Positions 9,616 to 21,729 of a DNA stretch of 64,000 nt are shown here, one piece after another. The stretch's first letter is position 1, and each line of letters starts with the position of its first letter. Below the pieces are notes generated by a model. It did not search any database and had not been told where the DNA came from. It saw only the letters and a program-made list of their open reading frames with translations. The stretch is from Modestobacter lapidis (lineage in GTDB: Bacteria; Actinomycetota; Actinomycetes; Mycobacteriales; Geodermatophilaceae). A program made the position numbers and the translations under genes. Where the stretch lies: NCBI GenBank assembly GCA_019779905.1, contig JABAKE010000004.1:62001-126000 (forward strand). Reading direction: 5' to 3'.

Positions 9616-9675
9616 GGCCTCCCTGCAGGGTCCCGCCGCGAGCTTGCGAGCGGGGGGGGGCAGGGAGGTCCTTCT
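9616..9675 (-). repeat. stop-codon-proximal hairpin repeat, copy A (after clpC)
   Basis: A 60-bp element beginning at the base after the clpC stop. Read in the clpC direction it has AGAAGGA, a 9-bp outer stem (CCTCCCTGC with GCAGGGAGG), a C-rich internal strand, a 4-bp inner stem (CCGC with GCGG) and the apical loop TCGCAAGCTC. Related copies occur after lsr2, hpt, folP, between dacB and the zincin gene, and near the SDR gene, with compensatory changes in both stems. Confidence 0.85.
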
Positions 9676-12219
<2,544 letters not shown>

Positions 12220-12459
12220 CTGCTGTTTCTCCTCTGACCGGCTGGACCTGCTGTGCTCGGTCCCCTGGGGGACGGTGGACACCCGACGTTCGTCGGCGCG
12301 CTGGGCACCGGTCGCTCCACTGTAGTTCGCACCACGTCCCCGGCGTCGGCAACCGGTGTGCCGGGACGGCGAGTGGCTCGTCTGGTCCAACTCCCGTCAC
12401 AGGAGTGGTGTTCCGACCCGGTTACGCCGTCAGCGGACGCCGGCTCCCGGAAAGCACGA
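12220..12459 (-). promoter_or_regulatory. clpC upstream region with a candidate -10
   Basis: This 240-bp gap has no gene. On the minus strand TACAGT (12319-12324) is a good -10 hexamer about 100 bases from the clpC ATG. No -35 at normal spacing was recognised, and I did not find a convincing ClgR palindrome, although a GCGAAC half-site overlaps the region just upstream. Confidence 0.35.
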
Positions 12460-12490
12460 CGGCCCGGCCCCCACGAAGGGGACCGGGCCG
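12460..12490 (-). terminator. rho-independent terminator downstream of lsr2
   Basis: A GC-rich hairpin: CGGCCCGG plus four C pair with four G plus CCGGGCCG around one mismatch, with an ACGAA loop. It lies about 100 bp beyond the lsr2 stop and 240 bp before clpC. There is no long T-tract. Confidence 0.7.
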
Positions 12491-12531
12491 GCCGGCGACG
12501 TACTCGGGTGGCCCCATGCAGGGACCGAGGC

Positions 12532-12591
12532 GGCCCCCTTGCAGGGTCCCGGCACGAGCTTGCGAGTGCTGGGGGGCAAGGGGGTCCTTCT
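12532..12591 (-). repeat. stop-codon-proximal hairpin repeat, copy B (after lsr2)
   Basis: Begins one base after the lsr2 stop. In the lsr2 direction: AGAAGGA, outer stem CCCCCTTGC with GCAAGGGGG, inner stem GCAC with GTGC, loop TCGCAAGCTC. Both stems differ from copy A by paired changes while the loop is identical. A short partial copy (CCCCATGCAGGGACCG) lies just beyond it, near 12512. Confidence 0.85.
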
Positions 12592-12592
12592 G

Positions 12593-12946
12593 CTAGTGCG
12601 CGGCCTCGAAGGCCTCGACCACGCTGGCCGGGATGCGACCGCGGTCGCTGACCTCGTGGCCGTTCTTGCGCGCCCAGTCGCGGATCGCGCCGGCCTGCTC
12701 GCGGTCCATCCGGCCACCGCCTCCGGTGGCGCGGGAACGACCGGCGCCCGAGGCGCGGGTGCCACGGCTGCTCACCTTGCGGGCGGCCGAGACGTACTTG
12801 CCGAACACGTCGCGCATCTCCGCGGCGTTCTTCTCGGACAGGTCGATCTCGTACGTCGTCCCGTCGAGGGAGAAGGTGACCGTCTCGTCAGCGGAGATGC
12901 TGTCGTCGAGGTCGTCGCTCAGGATCACCTGGACCTTGCGTGCCAT
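12593..12946 (-). CDS. lsr2: nucleoid-associated protein Lsr2
   Basis: Actinobacterial H-NS-like xenogeneic silencer that bridges AT-rich DNA. The 117-residue protein (ATG at 12946, AGGAGTGAG site upstream) has the N-terminal oligomerisation domain ([16 protein letters not shown] ... [16 protein letters not shown]), a basic linker, and the C-terminal AT-hook-like domain with the RGR motif at residues 102-104 ([14 protein letters not shown]). The frame is open further upstream, but family members begin at MARKVQ. The 143-bp gap before it is less GC-rich than its surroundings and presumably holds the promoter. Downstream are hairpin copy B and a terminator. Confidence 0.97.
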   Translation of the reverse strand: MARKVQVILSDDLDDSISADETVTFSLDGTTYEIDLSEKNAAEMRDVFGKYVSAARKVSSRGTRASGAGRSRATGGGGRMDREQAGAIRDWARKNGHEVSDRGRIPASVVEAFEAAH

Positions 12947-13089
12947 TTGTCTACTCACTCCTGTTGCTGCGGGGATCCGGACTGTCGAATTACCTGCCCC
13001 GTGTTCCGACAGCGCCATTGCACCACAACGGACAGCAATGCAGCCAATCCCTCGGCAGCACGCGCCCGGGATTCGCCCGGACGGGTGCA

Positions 13090-14604
<1,515 letters not shown>

Positions 14605-14614
14605 CCGCAGGAGC

Positions 14615-15451
14615 CTACGGGCCGGTCGGACGACGTCCGCCGGGCTGCCCGGCCGTGCCGGCATGGGTGCTGGCCTGGTGCCGGGCGAAGGCCAGCCGCA
14701 ACCCGTGGACGGTGAGGTCGGGGTCACGCTCGGCGATGGTGCGGCAGCTGTCGACCACCAGCCGGTGCAGGCCGCCGGTGGCAACCACGAGCGGCGGGGT
14801 GCCGAACTGGGCGACCAGCTCCTCGGCGATCCGGCCCACCAGACCGTCGACGAGGCCGGCGAAGCCGAGCACGAGGCCGGATTGGAGCGCCGCGACCGTG
14901 TTCTTCCCGATCGCCTGCGCCGGCACCGTCAACTCGACCGAGCGCAGCTGGGCGGCGCGGGTGGCCAGCGCGTCCAGGCTCACCTCCACGCCGGGTGCCA
15001 GCGCGCCGCCGAGGAACTGGCCGGCGGGGCCCACCGCATCGACGTTCGTGGACGTGCCGAAGTCGACGACGACCACCGCCCGGGAGCTGCCGTCCGGTGC
15101 CCGGCCGTGGCGCTCGTGCGCGGCCAGGGCGGTGACCACCCGGTCGGCGCCCACCTCCCGCGGGTTGTCCACGTGCAGCGGGACGCCGGTGCGCACTCCC
15201 GGGCCGATCAGGGTCACCGGGACGGCGAGGCGGTCGAGCAGCTGGCGCAGCGCGGGAAGCAGCGCCGGCACGGTGGAGCAGGCGCTGACCCCGGTGACAT
15301 CGGTGTCGTGCAGCAGCCCGCGCCACAGCAGCTGCAGCTCGTCGGTGGTGGCCCGGGAGTGGGTGGTCACCCGCCAGCAGTCGACCCGGCGGTCGCCGTC
15401 GAAGGTGGCCAGGACGGTCTGGCTGTTGCCGACGTCCACGGTGAGCAGCAC
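14615..15451 (-). CDS. coaX: type III pantothenate kinase
   Basis: First step of CoA synthesis, phosphorylating pantothenate with ATP. The 278-residue protein has the ASKHA-fold signatures of Coa[15 protein letters not shown] at the N-terminus (phosphate loop), [28 protein letters not shown] with the catalytic Asp, and [22 protein letters not shown]. The C-terminal 20 residues are a Gly/Pro-rich extension. Its GTG is two bases after the nadC stop. The position in one operon with panC and panD joins three CoA-pathway steps. Confidence 0.95.
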   Translation of the reverse strand: MLLTVDVGNSQTVLATFDGDRRVDCWRVTTHSRATTDELQLLWRGLLHDTDVTGVSACSTVPALLPALRQLLDRLAVPVTLIGPGVRTGVPLHVDNPREVGADRVVTALAAHERHGRAPDGSSRAVVVVDFGTSTNVDAVGPAGQFLGGALAPGVEVSLDALATRAAQLRSVELTVPAQAIGKNTVAALQSGLVLGFAGLVDGLVGRIAEELVAQFGTPPLVVATGGLHRLVVDSCRTIAERDPDLTVHGLRLAFARHQASTHAGTAGQPGGRRPTGP

Positions 15452-15453
15452 GG

Positions 15454-16380
15454 TCAGCCCCCGGTCCGCAGGTCCAGCGCGAGATCCAGGATCGGCGCCG
15501 AGTGGGTGAGCGCCCCCACCGACAGGTAGTCCACGCCGGTCTCGGCCACCGCCCGGGCGACCCCGAGGGTGAGCCCGCCGGTGGCCTCGATCTGCACCTC
15601 GTCCCCGACCTCGGCCACGACCGCGCGCAGCTGGCCGGGGGTCATGTTGTCGCAGAGCAGGAAGTCGGCACCGGCATCGACGGCCTCGCGGGCCTGCCCG
15701 ACCTCGTCCACCTCGACCTGGATGGCGACGTGGGATGCCCGGTCCCGGACCAGCGCCACCGCCGCGGCCACCGACCCGGCCGCGGCGACGTGGTTGTCCT
15801 TGACCATGGCCACGTCGTAGAGGCCCATCCGCTTGTTGGCGCCGCCGCCGCAGCGCACCGCGTACTTCTCCAGCGGCCGCAGCCCCGGCGTGGTCTTGCG
15901 GGTGTCCAGGACGACGGCGCCGGTTCCGGCCACGGCGTCCGTCCAGGCGCGGGTGGCGGTGGCGATGCCGCTGGCCCGGCTGGCGATGTTGAGGGCGCTG
16001 CGCTCGGCCGCCAGCACGGCGCGGACCGGGCCGGTGACGGTCAGCAGCACGTCCCCGCGGGCAACCCGGTCGCCGTCGGCGGCCCGGGCGGTGAGGGCGG
16101 CGCCGGGCGCCAGCCGGGCGATCACCCGGGCGGCCAGCGGCAGCCCGGCGACGACGCCGGGTGCACGCGCCACCAGGTCCGCGGTACCCACCTGGCCGGC
16201 GGGCACGGTGGCCGCGCTGGTCACGTCCAGGTCCGCCGCTGCGGCCGGGTCGGCCGGCAGCGGGGCGCCACCGGTCAGGTCCTCGGCGAGGGTGCGCTCG
16301 ACCAGCCCGGTCACCCAGGACTCGGTCAGCCCGGTACCGGCGAGGTCCAGTGCGGTCCGCTCGCTGCGCCGCTCGCTCAC
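15454..16380 (-). CDS. nadC: nicotinate-nucleotide pyrophosphorylase (quinolinate phosphoribosyltransferase)
   Basis: Converts quinolinate and PRPP to nicotinate mononucleotide in de novo NAD synthesis. The 308-residue protein shows LNIASRASGIATATR, the PRPP-binding RKTTPGLRPLEKYAVRCGG, NKRMGLYDVAMVKDNH and the C-terminal EATGGLTLGVARAVAETGVDYLSVGALTHSA. The start is the GTG at 16380 (or the adjacent GTG at 16383), within the junction of the last 74-bp repeat; its first residues VSERRSER are themselves related to the repeat-encoded VSEHRSER. Translation is probably coupled to the upstream mini-ORF by a GTGA overlap. Confidence 0.95.
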   Translation of the reverse strand: MSERRSERTALDLAGTGLTESWVTGLVERTLAEDLTGGAPLPADPAAAADLDVTSAATVPAGQVGTADLVARAPGVVAGLPLAARVIARLAPGAALTARAADGDRVARGDVLLTVTGPVRAVLAAERSALNIASRASGIATATRAWTDAVAGTGAVVLDTRKTTPGLRPLEKYAVRCGGGANKRMGLYDVAMVKDNHVAAAGSVAAAVALVRDRASHVAIQVEVDEVGQAREAVDAGADFLLCDNMTPGQLRAVVAEVGDEVQIEATGGLTLGVARAVAETGVDYLSVGALTHSAPILDLALDLRTGG

Positions 16381-16602
16381 CACGTCATGCCTCGCTCCGC
16401 TCGGGCGTTCGTTCCGCTCCTCGCTCGCTGGCGCTCGCTGCGATGCTCGCTCACCACGTCATGCCTCGCTCCGCTCGGGCGTTCGTTCCGCTCCTCGCTC
16501 GCTGGCGCTCGCTGCGATGCTCGCTCACCACGTCATGCCTCGCTCCGCTCGGGCGTTCGTTCCGCTCCTCGCTCGCTGGCGCTCGCTGCGATGCTCGCTC
16601 AC
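16381..16602 (-). repeat. exact triple tandem repeat, 74-bp unit, at the nadB/nadC junction
   Basis: Three identical 74-bp units (16381-16454, 16455-16528, 16529-16602) fill the space between the nadB stop and the nadC start. Read on the minus strand each unit begins with a GTG that overlaps the preceding stop by four bases and encodes a 25-residue peptide beginning [10 protein letters not shown] and ending AERGMTW, whose TGA overlaps the next GTG. The mini-ORFs span 16602-16525, 16528-16451 and 16454-16377; the last overlaps the nadC GTG in the same way. The sequence is a GAGCG-rich low-complexity motif. Whether the peptides are made is unknown. Confidence 0.95.
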
Positions 16603-18272
16603 CAGCCCACCGCCACGGGCGTCCCGGCGGTGCGGCGGGACAGCTGGACGTGGCCGGCGTCGTCGAACCGGACGTCCAGGTGCACCCGCCAGCCGTCCTC
16701 GGCGTCGGGATGGTCCTCCCGCCAGTGGCAGCCGCGGGTCTCCTCGCGCGCCGCGGCGGCCGCGGTGAGCGCGGTCGCCACGGTGAGCAGGTCGGTGGCC
16801 TCCCAGCTGTCCACCCCCGGCCGGACGTCGTCGCCGCGGGCGGCGAGCCCGGCCAGCCGGTCGGCGGCCTCGGCCAGCCCGGCCCCGCTGCGCAGCGCGC
16901 CGACCCGGCTGGACATCGTGGCGGTGAGCTCGGCGCGGACCGCGGGGTCGAGCAGGCCGCCGGGGACCGCCGGGGCCGGTTCGGCGGCGGCCGGGACCGG
17001 CAGGTCGCGGGCCAGCGCCGCGCCGATCCGGCCGGCGAACACCAGCCCCTCCAGCAGCGAGTTCGAGGCCAACCGGTTCGCGCCGTGCACCCCGGTGCAG
17101 GCGACCTCGCCGCAGGCGTACAGCCCGGCGACGGTGGTGCGGCCGGTGAGGTCGGTGGCCAGCCCACCGGAGGCGTAGTGGGCGGCGGGGGTGACCGGCA
17201 CCAGGTCGGTGGCGAGGTCGATGCCGACCTGCCGGCAGCTGGCGGCGATGGTCGGGAACCGCTCGGCCACCCCGGGCACGTCCCGGGCGTCGAGCCACAC
17301 GTGGTCGACGCCGTCCCGCAGTTGCACGCGGGTGATCGCCTTGGCCACGACGTCGCGGGGGGCGAGCTCGGCCAGCTCGTGCACCCCGGTCAGGAACCGC
17401 ACGCCGGCGCCGTCGCGGAGCACCGCGCCCTCGCCGCGCAGCGCCTCGGAGACCAGCGGCTGCTGCCCGCGGGCCCCGGGGCCGACGTGGAGCGCGGTCG
17501 GGTGGAACTGGACGAACTCCAGGTCGGTGGCGACCGCCCCGGCCCGCAGGCCCAGGGCCACGCCGTCGCCGGTGGAGACCGCCGGGTTCGTCGTCGCCGC
17601 GTACACCTGGCCCATCCCACCGGTGGCCAGCACGACCGCCCGGGCCCGGACGGCGCCCACGCCGTCGGCGGAGCCCTCCCCGAGCACGTGCAGGGTGACC
17701 CCGGCGGCGCGGCCGGTCGCATCGGTGAGCAGGTCGAGCACCATGGCGTGCTCGACCAGGGTGATGCCGGGGTCGGCCGCGACCGCCTCGGTCAGCGCCC
17801 GCTGCACCTCCACGCCGGTGGCGTCGCCGCCGGCGTGCACGATGCGGTCGGTGGAATGCCCGCCCTCGCGGGTGAGCAGCAGCCGGCCGGCGCCGTCGCG
17901 GTCGAAGGCGGCCCCCCAGCTGATCAGCTGGTGCCGCCGCTCGGGCCCCTCGGTGACCAGGGCGAGGACCGCCGCGCGGTCGCAGAGGCCGACACCGGCG
18001 ACCTCGGTGTCCCGGGCGTGCGCGGCGGGGGTGTCGTTCGCACCGAGCACCGCGGCGATGCCGCCCTGCGCCCACCGGGTCGAGCCGTCGTCCACCTGCA
18101 CCTTGGTGACGACGGCGACGGTGAGCCCGGCCGCCCGCGCGTGCAGCGCGACGCAGAGCCCGGCCACGCCGGAGCCCACCACGCAGACGTCGGCGGAGAG
18201 CTCCCAGCCGGGAGGCGCGGCCCGCAGCCGCACCGGCAGCCCGGTCGACCGGGCCGCCGTGCGGGTGGTCAC
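16599..18272 (-). CDS. nadB: L-aspartate oxidase
   Basis: FAD enzyme that oxidises aspartate to iminoaspartate for quinolinate synthesis. The 557-residue protein has the Rossmann motif [15 protein letters not shown], the substrate loop [49 protein letters not shown], and the C-terminal [33 protein letters not shown] typical of the fumarate reductase/aspartate oxidase family. GTG start overlaps the panD stop (GTGA). NadA, the partner quinolinate synthase, is not in the window. The stop overlaps the first GTG of the 74-bp tandem repeat. Confidence 0.96.
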   Translation of the reverse strand: MTTRTAARSTGLPVRLRAAPPGWELSADVCVVGSGVAGLCVALHARAAGLTVAVVTKVQVDDGSTRWAQGGIAAVLGANDTPAAHARDTEVAGVGLCDRAAVLALVTEGPERRHQLISWGAAFDRDGAGRLLLTREGGHSTDRIVHAGGDATGVEVQRALTEAVAADPGITLVEHAMVLDLLTDATGRAAGVTLHVLGEGSADGVGAVRARAVVLATGGMGQVYAATTNPAVSTGDGVALGLRAGAVATDLEFVQFHPTALHVGPGARGQQPLVSEALRGEGAVLRDGAGVRFLTGVHELAELAPRDVVAKAITRVQLRDGVDHVWLDARDVPGVAERFPTIAASCRQVGIDLATDLVPVTPAAHYASGGLATDLTGRTTVAGLYACGEVACTGVHGANRLASNSLLEGLVFAGRIGAALARDLPVPAAAEPAPAVPGGLLDPAVRAELTATMSSRVGALRSGAGLAEAADRLAGLAARGDDVRPGVDSWEATDLLTVATALTAAAAAREETRGCHWREDHPDAEDGWRVHLDVRFDDAGHVQLSRRTAGTPVAVGW

Positions 18273-18691
18273 CGGGGCGCGACCACGTCGCCGCGCAGCT
18301 GCCCGAGGACGCCGGGAGACGGCGCCGCGGGGTCGGCGCCCAGCTCGACGATGCGGTTGCCGCCGTCGACGTGCACGACCTTGGGGAGGTAGGACTTCGC
18401 CTCGGTCTCGTCCATCAGCCCGTAGCTGATCAGGATCACCAGGTCGCCGGGGTGCACCAGGTGCGCGGCCGCGCCGTTGATGCCGATCACCCCGCTGCCC
18501 CGCTCCCCGGGGATCACGTAGGTCTCCAGCCGGGCGCCGTTGGTGACGTCGACGATGGCGACCTGCTCACCGGGCAGCAGGTCCGCGGCGTCGAGCAGGT
18601 CCTCGTCGATGGTCACCGACCCGACGTAGTGCAGGTCGGCCTGGGTGACCGTCGCCCGGTGGATCTTGGACTTCAGCATGGTGCGCATCAT
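18269..18691 (-). CDS. panD: aspartate 1-decarboxylase proenzyme
   Basis: Pyruvoyl enzyme that makes beta-alanine for pantothenate. The 140-residue proenzyme is self-cleaved between Gly24 and Ser25 (YVGSVTID), the invariant site. It also has [26 protein letters not shown] and [14 protein letters not shown], matching the family. The first of two consecutive ATG codons overlaps the panC stop (ATGATG), and the stop overlaps the nadB GTG by four bases. Neighbours panC and coaX complete the path from beta-alanine and pantoate to phosphopantothenate. Confidence 0.97.
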   Translation of the reverse strand: MMRTMLKSKIHRATVTQADLHYVGSVTIDEDLLDAADLLPGEQVAIVDVTNGARLETYVIPGERGSGVIGINGAAAHLVHPGDLVILISYGLMDETEAKSYLPKVVHVDGGNRIVELGADPAAPSPGVLGQLRGDVVAPR

Positions 18692-19572
18692 CGGGGTCCT
18701 CCGGGCTTCGGGTCGTGCAGGGTCACGGCGAGGTTGTCGATCAGCCGGGTGCTGCCGGCGCGGGCGGCGACGAGCAGCCGGGCCGGTCCGGCGGCCGGGG
18801 CCGGCCCGAGGTCGGGGTCGGTGAGCTCGAGGTAGTCGGGCACCAGGCCGGGAACGCCGGCCAGCACCTGACCTGCGGCGTCGAGGACCGCAGCCGCGCC
18901 GCGGGGCCCGGCCGCCGCCCCGGCCCGCAGCGCGGCCGAGATCGCCGCGGCCGCCGATCGCTGCTCGGCGCTGAGGTAACGGTTGCGCGAGGACAGCGCC
19001 ATCCCGTCGTCCTCCCGGACGGTCGGGACGCCGGCCACCTCCACCCCCAGCGCCAGCTCGCGGGACATCGCCCGGATCAGCGTCAGCTGCTGGTAGTCCT
19101 TCTCCCCGAACACCGCGACGTCCGGCCGGATCAGGCCGAACAGCTTGGCCACGACCGTGAGGACGCCGGCGAAGTGACCGGGCCGCACCGCCCCCTCGAG
19201 CACCGCGCCGAGCGGACCGGGCTGGACGGTGACGCCGAGCGAGCCGGGCGGGTAGACGTCGTCGACGGCCGGATGGAAGACCAGGTCGGCGCCCTCCTCG
19301 GCGAGTGCGGCGAGATCGGCGTCCCAGGTGCGCGGATAGCGGTCGAAGTCCTCCCCCGGACCGAACTGGGTGGGGTTGACGAACACCGAGACGACCACGC
19401 TGCCGCCGCGCGCACGGGCGGCGCGCACGAGCGCCCGGTGCCCCTCGTGCAGGGCGCCCATGGTGGGAACCAGCACCACCGGGCCGGGCAGCTCGGCGCG
19501 CAACCGGGCCAGCTCGGCCGGAGTGCCGGCCACGGCGGGCCGCCGCAGGATGCCCGTCGTCGTCGGGTTCAC
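18688..19572 (-). CDS. panC: pantothenate synthetase
   Basis: Joins pantoate and beta-alanine with ATP to form pantothenate. The 294-residue protein has the HIGH-like motif [10 protein letters not shown] (near residue 37), [21 protein letters not shown], the FGEKDYQQL motif and the KMSKS-like region [16 protein letters not shown]. Its GTG start overlaps the stop of the DUF2520 gene and its stop overlaps panD, so translation of the three is coupled. Confidence 0.97.
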   Translation of the reverse strand: MNPTTTGILRRPAVAGTPAELARLRAELPGPVVLVPTMGALHEGHRALVRAARARGGSVVVSVFVNPTQFGPGEDFDRYPRTWDADLAALAEEGADLVFHPAVDDVYPPGSLGVTVQPGPLGAVLEGAVRPGHFAGVLTVVAKLFGLIRPDVAVFGEKDYQQLTLIRAMSRELALGVEVAGVPTVREDDGMALSSRNRYLSAEQRSAAAAISAALRAGAAAGPRGAAAVLDAAGQVLAGVPGLVPDYLELTDPDLGPAPAAGPARLLVAARAGSTRLIDNLAVTLHDPKPGGPR

Positions 19573-20555
19573 CGGGGCACGTCCGCGGCGGCCTGCAGCA
19601 GGTCCAGCAACGGCGACCCCTCGAGGGGCCGCAGCCGGCCGGCGGCCAGCGCGCGCTCGGTGGTGCGCTGGGCCATCGCCACGTAGGCCGGGACAGCGGC
19701 CGGTGCCCGTTCGGACAGCGTGTCCAGGTGGTCGCGGACGGTGCCGACGTCACCGCGGCTCACCGGCCCGGTCAGCGCCCGGTCACCCTGCCGCAGCCCG
19801 TTCTCCAGCGCTGCATTCAGCAGCGGGCCGAGCACCCGCCCGGGGGCGCCCACGCCCGCCGCGCGCAGCAGGTCGGCGGCCTCGGCGACCAGGGTGACCA
19901 GGTGGTTCGCGCCGGTGACCAGGGCCGCGTGGTAGAGCCGACGGTCGGCCTCGTCCACACAGAACGGCTCGCCGCCCATCTCGAGCACCAGGGCCTCGGC
20001 GACCACCCGGTGCTCCGGGCGGCTGGTCACGCCGAAGGGGGCGGCGGCCAGCCGGGCGACGTCGTCCGGAGCGCCGGTGAACGTCATCGCCGGGTGCAGT
20101 GCCAGACCCAGCACGCCCGCCCGCTCCGCGGGCGCGAGCACCGCCAGCCCGTGGGCGCCGGAGGTGTGGAACACCAGCTGACCGCGACGCCAGGTGCCGG
20201 TCTCGGCCAGGCCGGCGACCAGGCCGGGCAGGGTGTCGTCCGGAACCGCCAGCAACACCAGGTCGCTGGCCGCGACGACGTCGTCGGCAGGGAGCAGGGG
20301 AACGCCGGGCAGCAGCCGGGCGGCGCGCTCCGCGGAGGCGGCCGACAGGCCGGCCGCGGCGACCACGTCGTGCCCCGCGGCGGCGAGGGCGGCCCCCAGG
20401 ACGGCGCCGACCCGGCCGGCGCCGATCACCCCGACCCGGAGCCGGGCGGGGGCATCGGCGGCCGGGGGCAGCCCGGCGGCGGGCAACGCAGCAGGTGGGG
20501 TCGCGGCGGCAGGTGGGGTCGCACGCGGTGACGCGCGCAGCGGACCAGCAGACAT
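19569..20555 (-). CDS. Rossmann-fold NAD(P)-binding protein with DUF2520 domain (Rv3603c-like)
   Basis: About 328 residues starting at the ATG at 20555 with GAGAGG upstream. A 40-residue Ala/Pro-rich leader precedes an N-terminal Rossmann domain ([25 protein letters not shown], then [17 protein letters not shown]) and a helical C-terminal DUF2520 domain ([39 protein letters not shown]). The architecture is that of short-chain or ketopantoate-reductase-like dehydrogenases, and the conserved place directly upstream of panC suggests a part in pantothenate metabolism, possibly pantoate formation. That role is inference. Confidence 0.85.
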   Translation of the reverse strand: MSAGPLRASPRATPPAAATPPAALPAAGLPPAADAPARLRVGVIGAGRVGAVLGAALAAAGHDVVAAAGLSAASAERAARLLPGVPLLPADDVVAASDLVLLAVPDDTLPGLVAGLAETGTWRRGQLVFHTSGAHGLAVLAPAERAGVLGLALHPAMTFTGAPDDVARLAAAPFGVTSRPEHRVVAEALVLEMGGEPFCVDEADRRLYHAALVTGANHLVTLVAEAADLLRAAGVGAPGRVLGPLLNAALENGLRQGDRALTGPVSRGDVGTVRDHLDTLSERAPAAVPAYVAMAQRTTERALAAGRLRPLEGSPLLDLLQAAADVPR

Positions 20556-20844
20556 CCCGGTGCACCTCTCGTTCCAGTCCCTGGCGGGTACCGGACTCGG
20601 GTCGCGCCCACGTCGTCGTGGACCGCGGTCGAAGGCCGTGCGGTTCGTGCCGTGGCGTCCCGCCCGCTGCGACCACCCGGCGATCCGGGTGTGCCACGCA
20701 GGAGGCGCGCCACACGCGAGTCTGTAACCCGCCGCGGGCGGCCGCAATGCCCGGGGGTGTGGACTGGCTCACCGCCGGCGCAGCGGGGCGCGCCGGTTAC
20801 CTTGTGCCCGCCGGCACCGCGGCCGGCCGGTCGGGAGGAGCACG
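20556..20844. promoter_or_regulatory. divergent intergenic region between the DUF2520 gene and the SDR gene
   Basis: A 289-bp gap with no gene. It must hold promoters in both directions. On the plus strand TACCTT near 20799-20804 is a possible -10 for the SDR gene, about 40 bases from its GTG. No operator-like palindrome or riboswitch was recognised. Confidence 0.3.
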
Positions 20845-21597
20845 GTGGACACGTTCGAGGGACGGACCGCACTGGTCACCGGCGCGAGCCGGGGCATCGG
20901 GCTGGCCATCGCGTCCAGCCTGGTCCAGCGGGGCGCCCGGGTCGTGGTCACCGCCCGCAGGGCGGACGCCCTCGCCGAGGCCGTCGAGTCGCTCGGCGGG
21001 CCGGAGAAGGCCGTCGCCGTCGCCGGCAACGCCGCTGACCCCGAGCACCGCGCCGAGGCGGTGCGCACCGCCATCGGAACCTTCGGCAGCCTGGACGTGC
21101 TGGTCGGCAACGTGGGCATCAACCCGGTGTTCGGTCCGCTGATGGACACCCCGCTGGACGCCGTCCGCAAGATCCTGGACACCAACGTGGTCGCCAGCCT
21201 GGGGCTGGTCCAGGAGGCATGGCGGGCCTGGATGTCCGAGCACGGCGGGTCGGTGCTGATCGTCGCGTCCGTGGCGGGTCTGAAGTCGAGCGAGGGCATC
21301 GCCGCCTACGGCATCAGCAAGGCCGCGCTGATCAACCTCACCACCCAGCTCGCCGTCGAGCTCGGCCCCACGGTCCGGGTCAACGCCGTGGCCCCGGCCG
21401 TGGTGAAGACCCGGTTCGCCGAGGCGCTGTTCACCGGGCGCGAGGACCAGGTCTCGCGGCAGTACCCGGCCGGCCGGCTCGGCGTGCCCGAGGACATCGG
21501 CGAGGCGGCGGCCTACCTGCTCGGCGACGGCGCGGGCTGGGTCACCGGCCAGACGCTGACCCTCGACGGCGGCGCGCTGTCCCGCGGCCCGATCTAG
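20845..21597 (+). CDS. SDR-family oxidoreductase (FabG-like)
   Basis: Classical short-chain dehydrogenase/reductase of 250 residues. It has the cofactor motif TGASRGIG (residues 12-19), NVG in place of NNAG, the catalytic Ser in VASVAG (near 142), and the YxxxK pair Tyr155-Lys159 in AYGISKAA. The C-terminus WVTGQTLTLDGGALSRG is family-typical. GGGAGG precedes the GTG start. FabG-like enzymes act on 3-ketoacyl or other keto/hydroxy substrates with NADP(H); the substrate cannot be read from sequence. It lies on the plus strand inside an otherwise minus-strand core cluster and is absent from the equivalent mycobacterial order, so it is probably an insertion. Confidence 0.88.
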   Translation: MDTFEGRTALVTGASRGIGLAIASSLVQRGARVVVTARRADALAEAVESLGGPEKAVAVAGNAADPEHRAEAVRTAIGTFGSLDVLVGNVGINPVFGPLMDTPLDAVRKILDTNVVASLGLVQEAWRAWMSEHGGSVLIVASVAGLKSSEGIAAYGISKAALINLTTQLAVELGPTVRVNAVAPAVVKTRFAEALFTGREDQVSRQYPAGRLGVPEDIGEAAAYLLGDGAGWVTGQTLTLDGGALSRGPI

Positions 21598-21598
21598 C

Positions 21599-21657
21599 GG
21601 CCCCTCTGCAGGGACCCGCCCGAGCCTGCGAGGGGCGGGGGGCAGAGGAGTCCTTCT
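21599..21657 (-). repeat. stop-codon-proximal hairpin repeat, copy C (between SDR and DUF6779-like gene)
   Basis: In minus-strand direction: AGAAGGA, outer stem CTCCTCTGC with GCAGAGGGG (one G-U pair), inner stem of three to five pairs (CCC with GGG), loop TCGCAGGCTC. It begins one base after the SDR stop, in opposite sense to that gene, and lies 72 bp downstream of the minus-strand gene ending at 21730. It is the only copy not next to the stop of a gene in its own direction. Confidence 0.8.
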
Positions 21658-21688
21658 ACTCGTCCTTCCGCACGCCACGCTCCGCGCG

Positions 21689-21718
21689 CCGCGGGCCTTC
21701 GGGGACGAGGCCGCGGGG
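21689..21718 (-). terminator. possible terminator after the DUF6779-like gene
   Basis: An imperfect hairpin CCGCGGGCC with GGCCGCGG, loop about 12 nt, 12 bp beyond the stop of the minus-strand gene. No T-tract; weak. Confidence 0.35.
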
Positions 21719-21729
21719 GCGAAGGGTCT

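Noticed and set aside
12220-12459. ClgR-binding palindrome upstream of clpC
   Set aside because: Only a single GCGAAC half-site was found, without the matching arm at the expected spacing.
16381-16602. CRISPR array
   Set aside because: The repeat units are directly contiguous with no spacers, and each unit is coding-like; it is a tandem duplication.
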